Below, in pieces: positions 23,100-34,705 of a DNA stretch of 64,000 nucleotides (position 1 is its first letter; each line of letters begins with the position of its first letter). The stretch is taken from the NCBI RefSeq assembly GCF_030272615.1, contig NC_081411.1, positions 830,324,160-830,388,159 of the forward strand, in the 5' to 3' direction. A program made the position numbers and the translations under genes. The notes under the pieces were generated by a model. The model worked only from the letters and a program-made list of their open reading frames with translations, searched no databases and was not told the DNA's origin. This DNA is from Cryptomeria japonica (lineage: Eukaryota; Streptophyta; Pinopsida; Cupressales; Cupressaceae).

Positions 23100-24559
23100 A
23101 TTATCTAATCTTCAGAGTGATTCAGTCTTACATATCGAGGTGTCTTTGTTTGTTGTTGTTCCTTAGTTATAGTGGAATTTTCAAATGATACTGGTGTAAC
23201 TGGATCTTCATTCTGTATTGGTAGGTTCAGTGTAGGTTCATTTGTCAGTATTCTGTTACCAATTCAGAGTCTGTAGACCTTAAAGTTTCTCTAAATTGTT
23301 CATCAATCTTTACATTTGTACTCTCAACAATTTTCTGCAATCTTTTGTTAAAACATCTATATGCCTTACTCTTAGATGAATAACCAAGAAATATTCCTTC
23401 AACACTTCTAGGATAAAATTTGCCAATATACTCATCTCTTCTAATATAGCATTTACTTCCAAATATTCTGAAATATTTAAGATTAGGAGTAATACCAAAC
23501 CATAGTTCATGAGGGGTCTTACCGGTTTCTCCTTTGATGTGAACTTTGTTAAATGTATAGACCACTGTACTTATTGCTTCTCTCCAATATACATGTGGTA
23601 TATTTGCTTCTAATAACATACTTCTGGCTGCATCGAAGATAGTTGTCTTCTGATTCCATTTACTTCACAGAATGCATTAAATTTCGTAGATATAAATTCT
23701 CCTCCTTGATCTGATCTTAGACATTTGATTTTCTTATCAGTTTCATTTTCTACCATTGCTTTGAACATTTTGAACTTCCCAAGTCCTTCTGATTTTTTTC
23801 TAAGAAAAGTAACCCAACACATTCTAGAATAGTCATCAATGATTAGCATGAAATATCTATCACCTTGTAAACTTTTGGTTCTAGCTGGACCACATAAATC
23901 AGTATGAATTTAGTCAAGAGCATTATTAGATTTTTCTGGAATACTTTTAAAAGTAGCTCTAACTTGTTTTCCAAATTGACATTCCTTACATACCGGATTG
24001 TGAGGCTTAACAATCTTAGGTAAATCTCTAATTGCCTTAGTGGTACTGATTTTTACCATGCAATCAAAATTTACATGATAGAGTCTCTTATGCCATAGCC
24101 CACTTTCGTCAATATGAGCAATCAAGCATGTCTTTTCACTGTTATTCAAATGAAAGATATTACCTTTATTTTCACTATCAGTTGCAATTTCCAAACCAGT
24201 TCTGTTTATAATTTTGCATTTTCCATTCTTGAATTGTAACTGAAATCCTTTCTCAACTAATTGACCAACACTTAAGAGATTATTCTTTAAACCTTCAACA
24301 TAGTAAACATTGTTAGTATTATGCTTACCATCAAGAGATATTGTACCTTTACCTTTGATCAAACAAGCTTTATCATCACCAAATCTCACTAGACCTCCAT
24401 TATACTCTTGAAAAGTTAGGAATTTACTTTTATCACCAGTCATATGACGTGAGCATCCTGAATCAATGATCCATTCATCCTTAACTTCAATTTTAGTTGC
24501 CAAGGCCTGCTCTACTGGTTGAACAGTAGGTGTTGGTTGATCTTCTATTATACCAACAA
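23100..24559 (-). pseudogene. Copia protease and integrase of element B, broken
   Basis: Protease WIIDSGCSRHMTGDKSKF at 24475-24420 keeps DSG. Pre-integrase GLWHKRLYHVNFDCMVKI and VCKECQFGKQVRA follow. Integrase core: DYSRMCWVTFLRKKSEGLGK and LRSDQGGEF. The segment that should carry the catalytic Glu is missing: relative to A, 55 bp are gone, with one copy of gatagtt left at 23638-23644. This shifts the frame into the following HVYWREAISTVVYTFNKVH (23619-23245). Confidence 0.87.
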
Positions 24560-26093
24560 AAACCCATCCATTATCTACTAGATCCTCATCAGAATCATCA
24601 GTCACTCCTTTATCAACAAGATAACAAAATTTGTCTTTATTCTTCTTAAATCTGTATCTCTGATATTCAGGGTTAGTCTTTAATGTTCCTATAGCTTCTT
24701 CTCTTAATCTGGCATGTCTATCAAAGCATCTTGAAGCTATATGACCAATCTTATTACTATTAAAACATTTAAAGGGTGCTTTACTTTCATACTTACTTCC
24801 AACTGGACCTTTAGGCATTTTTCTTGCAAATAGTGCTTCAAGTTCTTCATTTTCTCTCCTTCTTTCTTCAAGTTCTCTTGCATAAAAGTCTTTCCAATCA
24901 AACTTGTCAAATGATGGTGCAGATGATGTTGATTCTTTAAAGGCTAAATCTGTATTTATAGTAGCAACAGGACCAAATTCCTCAATTTCAAAAGCTAAAA
25001 GTTTTCCAATCAATGTATCCCTAGTTACTAATGTATTAGGCATTGTTCTTAACTCATTTATAGCATTGACTTTCATTTTATATGCTGGTGGTAATCCTCT
25101 TAAAAGTTTTGAAACAATTTCATCTTCACTCAAGGTTCCTCCACAACATTTAATACCCAAAATAATTTCATTAACAATTTCACTAATGACCAAACTCTCT
25201 CGGATACTGTCAGCAAAATTGGTAAAATTGAGGAGTGTCTAAAGAACATTACTGAATAGAGCCTAAGAATCCTAAAGATTTCAGCTAACAACACCCACAC
25301 TCTCATTAGCAAACTAGATGAAGGAAAGGAAATCTTGGACATTGATCCAAAAACTGAAGGAACAGGGGAAGTTCAAGGCCCCAAAACCCGTACTAGAGGC
25401 AAAAAGAAGGATAAGAAACTCAACAAGGATCTAGAAGACCTTAAAGTTGTCAGGGCAACTTAGGACGAGCTGGTGATAAAGGTGTAGGACCTGTTGAAGA
25501 AAATAACTATATAGTGCCTTCTTTGTTTCTTTGTTGTTTTTTTGTTATGTTGTCCTTTCGATTCGCTGGCCTTTTGGTCAGTCTTTTTGTATGCGGTTCT
25601 TAAGCACTGATATTTTTGGTGCCTTATCTTAATCTCCTATGTTAAAGGTTTTGGGTCCTGAAAACCTATTTTTTTAATTAATTGGAACTCTTTCCATAAA
25701 AGTAGAAATCCTTTAATCTTCTTCCATTTTCAGATTTTCATACCTGACCCGAAAGCTTTCAAGTTTTGCAATTTTGACTGTGGAATCTCCTTCATTCAGT
25801 GTTTCCAAATGATCCCAAATAGCTTTAGCAGTAGACCTATCTGATAATCCCATGATTTTATGATCTAATAATGCACTCAGAAGTGCTTCTCTTTCTTTGT
25901 AATCATTTTCCTCATCTTTAGCCAAGTTAGGTGGATTAGGCTGACTCTGAGTAGGAGTAGTATAGCCATTCTTTGTAACATCCTAGATATCCTTACCAAT
26001 GCAATTTAGATGTGTCTCCATTCTAATCTTCCATATGCCATTGTTGGTTCCATCAAGTTTAGGACTGTTCTTCCTGAAATAGTTGCTAGACAT
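24560..26093 (-). pseudogene. Copia gag of element B, split by a foreign insertion
   Basis: Start ATG at 26093-26091 (MSSNYFRKNSPKLDGTN). A TAG replaces a Trp in the KDIW region. GLSDRSTAKAIWDHLETL and RYENLKMEED precede the 504-bp insertion (25182-25685). Beyond it, IVNEIILGIKCCGGTLSEDE leads to the zinc knuckle at 24765-24720, CFNSNKIGHIASRC, where the second Cys is Ser. Gag would form the capsid; this copy cannot. Confidence 0.85.
25182..25685 (+). mobile_element. Unclassified 504-bp insertion in B gag
   Basis: Absent from A and C at the same site. Possible imperfect duplication aacaatttc (25173-25181) against aactctttc (25686-25694). Plus-strand codons from 25182 look coding: SDTVSKIGKIEECLKNI, NTHTLISKLDEGKEILDI, KTRTRGKKKDKKLNKDLEDL, DELVIKV, a basic/acidic helical pattern with three TAGs. 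A T-rich non-coding tail follows from about 25500. It could be a truncated LINE or other gene-derived fragment; I do not recognise it. Confidence 0.5.
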
Positions 26094-26150
26094 TGGATGT
26101 CCTCAAGCTGTTAAACTTTTGCAAAAAGAGGACTAAGCTCTACTACCAAT

Positions 26151-27199
26151 TGTTAGGTACAGGAGACAACTAAGAGGGGGGGTGAATCAGTTGTCAAATA
26201 AATTCACACCAAAAACAACTTAACCAACTTATATACTCAATACTGGTAAACCAATTTCTTATGCTGGTAGACAGTTTTAATAGTTAATTGCAATACTGGT
26301 AAGGATTAATGCATGAGACAAAAAGAAAAACACATAATACCAATATTTATATGTGGAAACCCTGTAAGGGGAAAAACCACAGTGGGAAACCTTACCCACA
26401 ATCAGATGATACTACTGCAGATAGTAAGTGTATACAAATGGGGTCTGCACATGTAGAAAGGCCAAGTGCCTAGAGCTCACTGTTCAAACACAAAATAGGA
26501 GTCACACTGACTACAATTGGATGGTTAAATCCAATAAGAATGTACTACTTAAATTAGCATCTTCTATGCTGGATTCAGTACCGGTGTAGTTCTGATTGTC
26601 TTCACAAAAACCTTCCTTCAACCTTCAAATGATGTCTACATGTATAGCTCTGCTTATTCTCGCATATACCTTCACACAATTTCTTCTTCACTCTCCACAT
26701 TCGATCTTACAAATAAGATCTTACATTTATATCATAACCTAGGACCAATTTTAGTAGGTCGGCTCTAAAGGATATTATAATAAAATCAATTTACAAATAA
26801 ATTAATGCTCGATGCAATAACCAATTCAACATGTTGACTTAATGCATTTACAACAATGATAAATCATCTTCATAGCATGACATGCTGATCTAGAAAAGAT
26901 AAGCCTGCTAGTGTATAACCTAGACCTATTTGTTGGTAACATCAAATATGTAAGTATGAATATGCTAATGAACAAATCTTCAAGACAAAGTGTTTAAATG
27001 ATGTCTTCGACATAACCAAGTGTTTTCCTTGCCATTCCAGGTGCCGGTGATCATTATATCCTACTGGTGTACCAGATACCAGTGACTGTGCATGAGTGAT
27101 TTGCTTGGTAGTGAATGTTACTGATTCTCCAAAGTGCCAGAGTTGATAAGTGTTAGTAGGTGTTGACATCAATGACAAAACCATACCAAAATATCAACA
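26151..27199 (-). repeat. 5' LTR of element B
   Basis: 1049 bp, tgttag to tcaaca. The adjacent primer site (ctctactacca) is a decayed form of gctctgatacca, the tRNA-iMet-type site in this orientation. Confidence 0.92.
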
Positions 27200-28178
27200 A
27201 TACCCCTATTCTATAAGTCCAAAGAGTAGGATTTAACTTGAGATGCCAGTCCCGTCCTGCTTCAGTGACAACTTTCTTTAGGATCTTTAATATTGTCTTG
27301 TTTGTTGCCTCTGCTTGTCCATTGCTTTGCAAAAAATATGGTGTTGCAAATCTTTGTTGTATCTAAAAATTTTCACACAATTCTCTCATTTCTTGATTTT
27401 TGAATGTACGTCCATTATCAGTCACTATGCACATTGGAATCCCATACTGATAGATAATGTAATTAAGAATGAATTTCACTATTTTCTTACCAATGGTGTA
27501 TGTAAGGGGGATATCCTCTACCCATTTAGTAGAATACTCAGTAGTCATTAAGATGAATTTGTGCCCACTGGAAGAATTAGGATTAACTTTACTAACAAGA
27601 TCTAACCCCCATTGTGAAAATGGCTAGGGTGATGTAATTGGTTGCAGATCCTATGTTGGTGCATGAATGAGGTCTCCATGCATTTGACATTGTCTACATT
27701 TTTGCACATGTTTATTGGCATCCTTTACCATAGTTGGCCAATAATATTTATCTCTTAACAATTTCTTTGATAGTGGCAGACCACTTTGATGCACCCCACA
27801 AATTCCATCATGTACCTCCTTTAGGGAAAGTTCTTCTTGTTCTTCATCAAGACATCAAAGAAGGGTTCCATCAAAGTCCTTTTTATACAATGTGTCAGCA
27901 ATAATAGTGTGTCTATATGCTTGACGAATAAGAGTTTTCTTTTGATTTCTAGACAAACCAGGAGACATATACTAAGTATGTAAGTATGTGTATATCTCAT
28001 TATACCATGGGGATTCAAGACCCACAATTACACATACATATTCCCATGAGGGAATCTCATATGTCAGTGTCATTGATTGTTCTATGATAAAATCAAACTG
28101 AATTTCATTATTAGGCATATTTAGTAGAGACCCTATTGTAGCCATGATGTCAACTACCTTGTTTTGTATCCTTAGAAT
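27200..28178 (-). pseudogene. Gypsy RNase H end and integrase core (J)
   Basis: On the minus strand: the end of the RNase H/tether region (NKVVDIMATIGSLLNMPN, 28178-27980), then the integrase zinc domain near 27780-27680 (LLRDKYYWPTMVKDANKHV, CRQCQMHGD). The core follows: WGLDLV (first Asp), KFILMTTEYSTKWVEDIPL, CIVTDNG (second Asp) and SNGQAEATNKTILKIL (catalytic Glu). At 27205 the frame reaches TLWTYRIGV and continues at 20081 across element B. Several TGG/CAG-type stops are present. Confidence 0.85.
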
Positions 28179-29696
28179 TGTTGGCATTATGTGAATCGGT
28201 ATGAGAACCGGTATTGATATTGTATGTTGTCATTGATGTCAATATGCTGAAGAGGTGTGAACTGGCATATGTGAGAACCGGTAGAACACTGTGAACCGAC
28301 ATTTGTGCCAAAGTGAAGCCGTTTGTTTGTTCAAGGTGAACTGGCATATGACTATGGGAACCGGCACATGGAAGCTTTGTATGACTACCGATTGGTAGTC
28401 TCAACTTCAAGGTTTCTAGTTGAAGTGCTTCAAGCCTGTATGGCTCAACCGGTGACTTTGTGTGATGAGTTAGTATGGTAATGAAGAACAGATAGTATTG
28501 CCATGTAAGCCTTGTGCACGTGAAGGATCTTGCATGAAGAAGATTGTTCCTATCTACCTCGAGAATGTGTAGAGTCTATAAATGGTGATAACGTGTGATG
28601 GGTTATCAACCGCCATGAAATCAGTGGAAAATGAACAATGGAGAACGTCTTGAGATTGGATCAAGATTGTTGCATTTAATGCAGTGTGCTTAAAGATCAG
28701 GATTGAACCATTTGAATTCCTTAACCTAACAGGTTTAGGGTTTAGGGTTTATGCTACCGACCTGTCGGTTGTCCTATAAGGTTGATGTTGTGATTCTTTT
28801 AGAGGTTGTCAGCAAAAGTTGTGTGTATGTATCCTAGAGAAGAGATACATGATTCTTGCCAGACCAGAGGAGAGAAGTGATACCTACAGAGTGTAAGTGC
28901 AGAAGGTGAAGAGGAGCTTAAGCAAACCTACATTGGTATTGAGCGTTATTATCAGGTCATTGATATACCTATTGATCTTTAACCACTTCAATAGTTGTGA
29001 AATCCCTTAACAGGGTAGCCTTAACCAGCTTGCTGAAATTCCTTTAATAGGGTAACTTGAAGCTATTGAGTCATTGATATCCTTTAGCTATTGAGTTCTT
29101 GAAATCCTCTAACAAGGTAACTTTTAATAGGGTTTAACCCTTAACCGAGTATTGTAGCCATCCCTTAACTGGGTGATCCCTAACAGGATCGGTTCCTAAC
29201 AAAACCTATTGTATCTATCTTTAACCAGACAAGGCTCCTAACAGAGAGGACTTCTAAAGAGTTCAAAAACAAGCTTGTAGGTATGCATCCCCACCATGGT
29301 TTTTCCCAGTTGGGTTTCCATGTGAAAAATATGTGTGTCAAGTGTGATGTCTTCTTCATGTGATGTTATGATTATTTTCTATTAAGCGGTGATGCATGTT
29401 GATCTAGCAGTAATATGTAAATCTTTGATAGTAGATTACTTGTTCATGCATTAGGGTGAAATGGAAATGAAGTGTTAGATTATATGAGAAGATAAGTGTC
29501 AACCGGTCCATGCTTGTTTCAGTTATTCTGGGTTTTGCTGGTTGAAATCTGTTGAAGGACCGGTGTTACTATTTGTCTATCAATGCATGGTGTCTGTTGA
29601 CAAACTAGTTTAAAGATTATTTTTTGTCTATATTGATTCACCCCCCCCCCCTTCTTAGTACTAGTTTGGTACTATTCATTCATCATTGAGTTATCA
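28179..29696 (+). mobile_element. Solo LTR of copia family II in J RNase H
   Basis: 1518 bp, tgttggcattatgtgaa to cattgagttatca, flanked by a perfect agaat duplication (28174-28178 and 29697-29701). Start, end and internal modules match the LTRs of E (47438-49047). No internal region. It splits J's RNase H, whose codons continue on both sides. A C-run of about 12 near 29640 belongs to the shared gattcaccccc module. Confidence 0.92.
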
Positions 29697-29701
29697 AGAA
29701 T

Positions 29702-30773
29702 CTATTCAAAAGTGATGTTACTGAATTGTTCTTTGTAATCTTCTACCATTTGTTTATAAGGCATCAGTTTATCATCTTTTGTATTATAGTCATCATTGAA
29801 TTTATTTACAATCAGTTGTGGGTCACCATAGACTTGTATTTCTTTTATCCTCCACTGTACAACGATACGAAGTCATATGATGAGAGCTTCATATTCAGCC
29901 ATATTGTTCATACAAGGAAAATTAATTCTGAATAACTTCTTAGGGATAGAATCACCTTGAGGGGTAATGAAAAGAATCCCATCTCCAACTCCATGATTTG
30001 TATAAGATCCATCAAATTATAATTTTCACATGGCAGATGTGGTCAATGTAAGCACAGATTCATCAGAAAACTCTATTGTAGCAGGTGACTATCTTGCAAG
30101 GGAACCTCTGCTAATTGCTCTGCAATAATTTTCCCTTTGATTGCCTTTCTATCCACATACTTTATATCAAACTCACTTAAAATCATGACCCACTTAGCCA
30201 AGCTTCCAATCAATTTTGCTATGCTTAAAAAATATTTGAGTGGATCAAAATGTGCAATGAGTTGGAATTTGTGACTCAACATATAATGTCTAAGTTTTTG
30301 AGATGTGAAGATCACTGCTAGACATGATCATTCTATAGGAATGTAATTATGCTCATATGTAATTAGGGTTCTACTAATATAATAGATTGCTCTTTCCTTT
30401 CCTTGATCATCATGTTGTGCCAATAGGGCTCCTAAAGATGAGTTTGTTGTAGATATATATAGTAATAGGGGCTTTCCTTGAGTATTCAAAAGATAATCCT
30501 TTAAAGCTTGAAAATATTCTTGGCATTGTTTTGTCCATTTGAAGGTGACTCCTTTTCTAAGTAAATACTAAAATGGATGACATTTATTTGCTAGTTGTGC
30601 TATGATCTTTCTTATAGACTCTAGTCTTCCTTGTAACCCTCTTAACTGCTTGAGTGTTGATGGAGGTTACATATCCATGATTGCTTTGACCTTTGCTAGA
30701 TCTACCTCAATTCCTTTATTAGACACAATAAATCATAAAAATTTTCCTATTGTTACACCAAACACACACTTTT
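29702..30773 (-). pseudogene. Gypsy RT thumb and RNase H (J)
   Basis: Minus-strand frame: KCVFGVTIGKFL, VSNKGIEVDLAKVKAIMDM, LRGLQGRLESIRKIIAQLAN, GVTFKWTKQCQEYFQALK, SLGALLAQHDDQGKERAIYY, then KLRHYMLSHKFQLIAHFDPL, AKWVMILSEFDIKYVDRKAI and KGKIIAEQLAEVPL. This is the RT connection and the RNase H-like region of a plant gypsy element. Stops are frequent (for example TGA in place of Trp). It is separated from the RT palm by the SINE. Confidence 0.87.
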
Positions 30774-30791
30774 TTGGGTTTAATCTAACAT

Positions 30792-31094
30792 ATTTTTATT
30801 TTTTAAAATAATGCCTGGTAAACTTTTTAACATGACCACTGACGCTGGCATGATATGCCCTCTAGCTCCATGTGAAACACTTTTGATCACTCAGAGCTAT
30901 GAACCAGTGAGGCCACAACCAAGGGACCTCATCCCCACACTTCACTTGTTCAACACTTCACTTGTTCAAACCCATGAGCACAATGACCCAACAAAGACAC
31001 AAGGCCTACGAGCACAATGGCCCAACATGGGTTTGAACCTTGGTGGCCGCTTCACCAACGAAGTGTTTTAACCATGACACTACATGTCCAAAGA
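30792..31094 (-). mobile_element. tRNA-derived SINE in J RT
   Basis: 303-bp insertion with an exact 18-bp duplication ttgggtttaatctaacat (30774-30791 and 31095-31112). On the minus strand it starts near a Pol III A-box-like TAGTGTCATGG (31082-31072), followed about 33 bp later by a perfect B box GGTTCAAACCC (31039-31029), and ends in an A-rich tail (aaaaaataaaaat). Length, Pol III boxes, tail and long duplication together define a tRNA-derived SINE mobilised by LINE machinery. An internal repeat (ttgaacaagtgaagtg twice) lies mid-element. The plus-strand open frame here is incidental. Confidence 0.88.
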
Positions 31095-31112
31095 TTGGGT
31101 TTAATCTAACAT

Positions 31113-32772
31113 TGTATTGTTCTAATCGATCAAATATTTTTCCAAGGACTTCAAGGTGACCTTCTCTTGTTTGTGGTTTAGTTAGTAGATCATCTACATA
31201 GTCTTACATGATATTGTGGATCATGTCATGAAATAGTGTTATTATAGTCCTTTCATATGTTGCTCCTACATTCCTAAGACCAAATGGCATGACGTTCCAG
31301 CAATATGTTCCCCATGGATAGGTAAATGTCATCTTGTGTTGATCTTCTAGTGCAATCTTGATCTGGTTATATCCTGAGAAAACATCCATTAATGAAAGCA
31401 TTTCATTCCCAATAGTTAGGTCGACTATCATGTCTATGTTAGGTAATGGGAAATAATCCTTAGGACATGCTTTGTTTAGATCTTGGAAGTCAGTACAGAT
31501 TCTTATGCCTCCAATAGGCTTAGTCACATGTACCAGATTGAATATCTATTCTACATAGTCAATAGGTCTAATGAAGCCCATATCAAAAAGCTTTTGGAGT
31601 TCTATTTTTACTAGTAATGCAATCTATGGATGTATCTTTCTTAGCATTGGTTTGCATAGTTTAATTCCTAGTAGCAATGCTAAATGATGTAACACCAATT
31701 CTAGATCTAGGCTTGACATATCCGCATAGGACCAAGCAAAATTGATCAAATGTTGTTTGAAGAAATGTATGAATTTGTCCTTTTCTTCCTAGTTTAATGA
31801 TTTTGCTAAGTGGATATTATGTACAACTTCTCCTTCTGCTATATTGACTTCTTCGGTTTCTTCCATTAGTAATGTTTAATTCTCTTTTTCAATAGGGATG
31901 TTGTCTAACTCTCTCTTTCCATTGCAATAACTTTGATCTATATCTTCTATCATGGAGGAACTTGCCTCTCCAAAGTATGTTGTTCTATCCAAGTCTACAG
32001 CAAATCCTGCCTTATGATCACCTTGTGGAAACCCTTCTCTAACACCAAGGAATTCTGCAATAGCTTCGTCATTCTCAAACCAATCTAGTGTTGGTTCTCC
32101 TTCTCATCCCCAATCAATCAAATGTGACTGTATAAGGTGTAAGTCATTGTGTCCTTCTATTGTAAAATATTCTAATAACATGCATACCTAGTTATTTGAG
32201 TGACCTAATATATTTTCATCATTAGTCAGTGACTGGTGTTCCTCTGTCATGTCTATTTCTTGTGGGTTGTCATCATGATTGGATAGGAATTCATAGTCAT
32301 GAGAATCTATCACTTTCTATGTACGTTTCACTTTCTGAGGTTGTATCACTTATCTCTTCTTGTTCTTGTAACCAAGTTTGTTGTAGATTTGTGGACCTCC
32401 TTTGTATGGTGGATACCCTTCTTAAACCTAGTATAAGGTGTTGTAGACTTTCCTCATCTGACTCATTGAGTGGAGATTGAGTTGTTTCACTTGGCAAAAT
32501 TATTGATAGAAACCAAGGGTTAGGATCATTTATTGGTGCTAAGCCTGTGTCTGTTACCATATTTTCTTGTGTGGATGTTTCAAATATTGTATTGCTGGGT
32601 GACTCGGTGCGAGGTTATTATAGAAGTTGTCTCATATCTTCACCATCTGATTCCATACTAGGAGATGTTGGTGTTTTCTTGCTTCTCTAAGATAAAGAGG
32701 GAAATACTCGTGTTGGTAACTAACTTTGAGGTATGTACTCTTATAGTAGCCTTGGTCTGTTAAGTATATCTA
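31113..32772 (-). pseudogene. Gypsy RT palm and upstream linker (J)
   Basis: RT: IGGIRICTDFQDLNKACPKD, FSGYNQIKIALEDQHKMTF, GTYCWNVMPFGLRNVGATYE, and the catalytic YVDD at about 31200-31189 with a TAA two codons upstream of the Tyr. N-terminal of it: IELQKLFDMGFIRPIDYVE. The linker (32560-31700) carries VVHNIHLAKSLN and FIHFFKQHLINFAWSYADM, a conserved pre-RT segment in plant gypsy pol. At 32772 the three-LTR element interrupts; the frame resumes at 38112. Confidence 0.85.
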
Positions 32773-33730
32773 TGATGTAGTCAAGGTAGGGAGGTCCAAT
32801 CAAGGACAACCTAACCTTGTAGCCTAACACAAACAACATGAAAAATATATTGATAACCAATAACAAGGTACCAAAAATAGCAGAAAGAACAATTGGTAAC
32901 TACACAAAAGACGTAACCAGTAAACAATGTGAATGAATCTTATTACAAACTAAAGAATTATACATGCCACATGCTATATCAAAGTTTAGGATACAAACAA
33001 TGCCTAGAATGTAATTATAGGATCCGTAGATCATCCTCATACCAAATCGGTTGTTGGTAAACAGCCTATAGATTCAATCCCAATCTGGACCTCGGCCTTT
33101 CAGCCTCGATCCTATCGGATTAGAATTTCGCTGGTTCTACATCTTCGCCCAATATCAATTTTTTCTCTTCAATCTTCTAATTTTGTTGATCTGACTTCTA
33201 TGATGTGTCCTCTATGATCGGACTCCTCTGACGTGGCTTCCTTCCTTCCTTCAAATGATTCACAAACCTCCATATATATACCACCCACAAACAATTACAA
33301 CTTAATCAAGTTATCCCAAAGACCAATCGGTTCAGGAAATGTGTGATGGTAACATGTCAGCTCAATCACTCCAAAACACAAAATGATGCATAGCCCTCCA
33401 GGAATATCGGCCAAGACCCAAAACAACATCTCCAATGATCTTCTAGTCACAAAGATCAATTGCAACCCGAAATCATCTTCGCTCAACACATTGCAAGCTA
33501 ACTGGTAAAAACACACCAATTAGGACAATACTAGAATTTGCTTACTACCGGTAACAAAGCCAACAGCTATGAAACTCAAACATGATAACGACCATGAACA
33601 TAAGGGAATAAACCCAAAACCACAATGCTAAACAATGCTAAACACTCAAATATGATGAAATGCCAAGCTCTCAAGAAATTCCACTGAAAACTGCTCAACT
33701 GATAAGAACTAGACTGGTGCTCCTGCATCA
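32773..33730 (-). repeat. LTR 1 of the three-LTR element
   Basis: 958 bp, starts tgatgtagtcaagg and ends gctcctgcatca. In the minus orientation this is the 3'-most LTR. It aligns along its full length with the other two copies. Confidence 0.85.
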
Positions 33731-34088
33731 AACGCTCGGGGTTAATTGAAAAGTGAGTCTCATCACTTAATCTAGTTTGGTGATCGGTCAGTAGGTACTT
33801 GCAACTGCCTCAGGGGATTTGTCAATCTAACCACAACTTTCAGTTGCCTCTCCATGATGATCTATTGGTACAAACTACAGCCTACCTCAATCGGTGATCT
33901 GTTCAAGTCTCCACCCACTAACTACCTCAATCTCAAGCTCTAGGATCGATGGTCTACCTGCAAACCTTTCTCTACCTCACATTCAATGATTTGAACAAGT
34001 CCACAAGTTGCCTCAACTTCATTTCCAACCATCTGATGCACAAACACTCTATCCAACAACAGGCTCACAAACCAGCTCTGATACCACT
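33731..34088 (-). other. Internal segment 1 of the three-LTR element
   Basis: 358 bp without an ORF of note, between two LTRs. Next to LTR 2 it carries an intact tRNA-iMet-type primer site (minus TGGTATCAGAGC, 34086-34075). It repeats as 36808-37163. Confidence 0.8.
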
Positions 34089-34705
34089 TGATGCAGTCAA
34101 GGCAGGAAGGTCCAATGAAGGACAACCCAACCTTGTAGATTAACACTAACCAGTAACAAGGTGCCAAAAATAATAGAAAGAAGAACTAGTAGCAACACAA
34201 AAGATGTAACCAGTAAACAATGTGAATGAATCTTATTACAAACTGAAGAATTATACATGTCACATGTTGGATCGAAGTCCAGGAGACAAACAATGTCTAG
34301 AATGTAATTGTAGGATCAGCAGATCATCCTCATACCAAATCGATTGTCAGTAATCAGTGTGTCAATTCAACCCCAATCAGGACCTCGGACTTCCGGCCTT
34401 GATCCTACCGGATCAAAATCTTGCCAGTTCTACATCTTTGCCCAATATCAATTTTTTGTCTTCAATCTTCTAATTTCACTGATCTGACTTCTATGATGTC
34501 TCCTCTATGATTGGACTCCTCTAATGTGACTTCCTTCCTTTTTTTAAATGATTCACAAACCTCCATGTATATATCACCCACAAACAATTACAACTTAATC
34601 AAGTCGGCCCAAAGACCAACTAGTTCAAGAAATGTGTAATGATAACATGTCAGCTCAATCACTCCAAAACACAAAATGATGCACAACCCTCCAAGAATAC
34701 TGGCC

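Larger units (their letters stand above)
20082..27199 (-). mobile_element. Ty1/copia element B (family I) in J integrase
   Basis: Minus-strand copia element, LTRs 20082-21132 and 26151-27199, target duplication gtacc (20077-20081) against atacc (27200-27204). Domain order gag-PR-IN-RT-RNase H. Its gag carries a 504-bp foreign insertion and its integrase a 55-bp deletion. Its RT-RNase H frame is the longest uninterrupted reading frame in the window (433 codons). By eye the LTRs differ at about 8% of the first 240 positions. Confidence 0.92.

Noticed and set aside
24904-25242. 112-codon plus-strand frame near the B gag insertion
   Set aside because: Its first two thirds are the reverse of gag, and it ends within a few codons of the insertion edge. 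The coding-like part of the insertion is in another frame.
28150-28410. 86-codon minus-strand open frame
   Set aside because: It crosses the edge of the family-II solo LTR and is not related to the gypsy frame around it.
30811-31071. 86-codon plus-strand open frame
   Set aside because: It falls wholly inside the SINE, antisense to its Pol III boxes.
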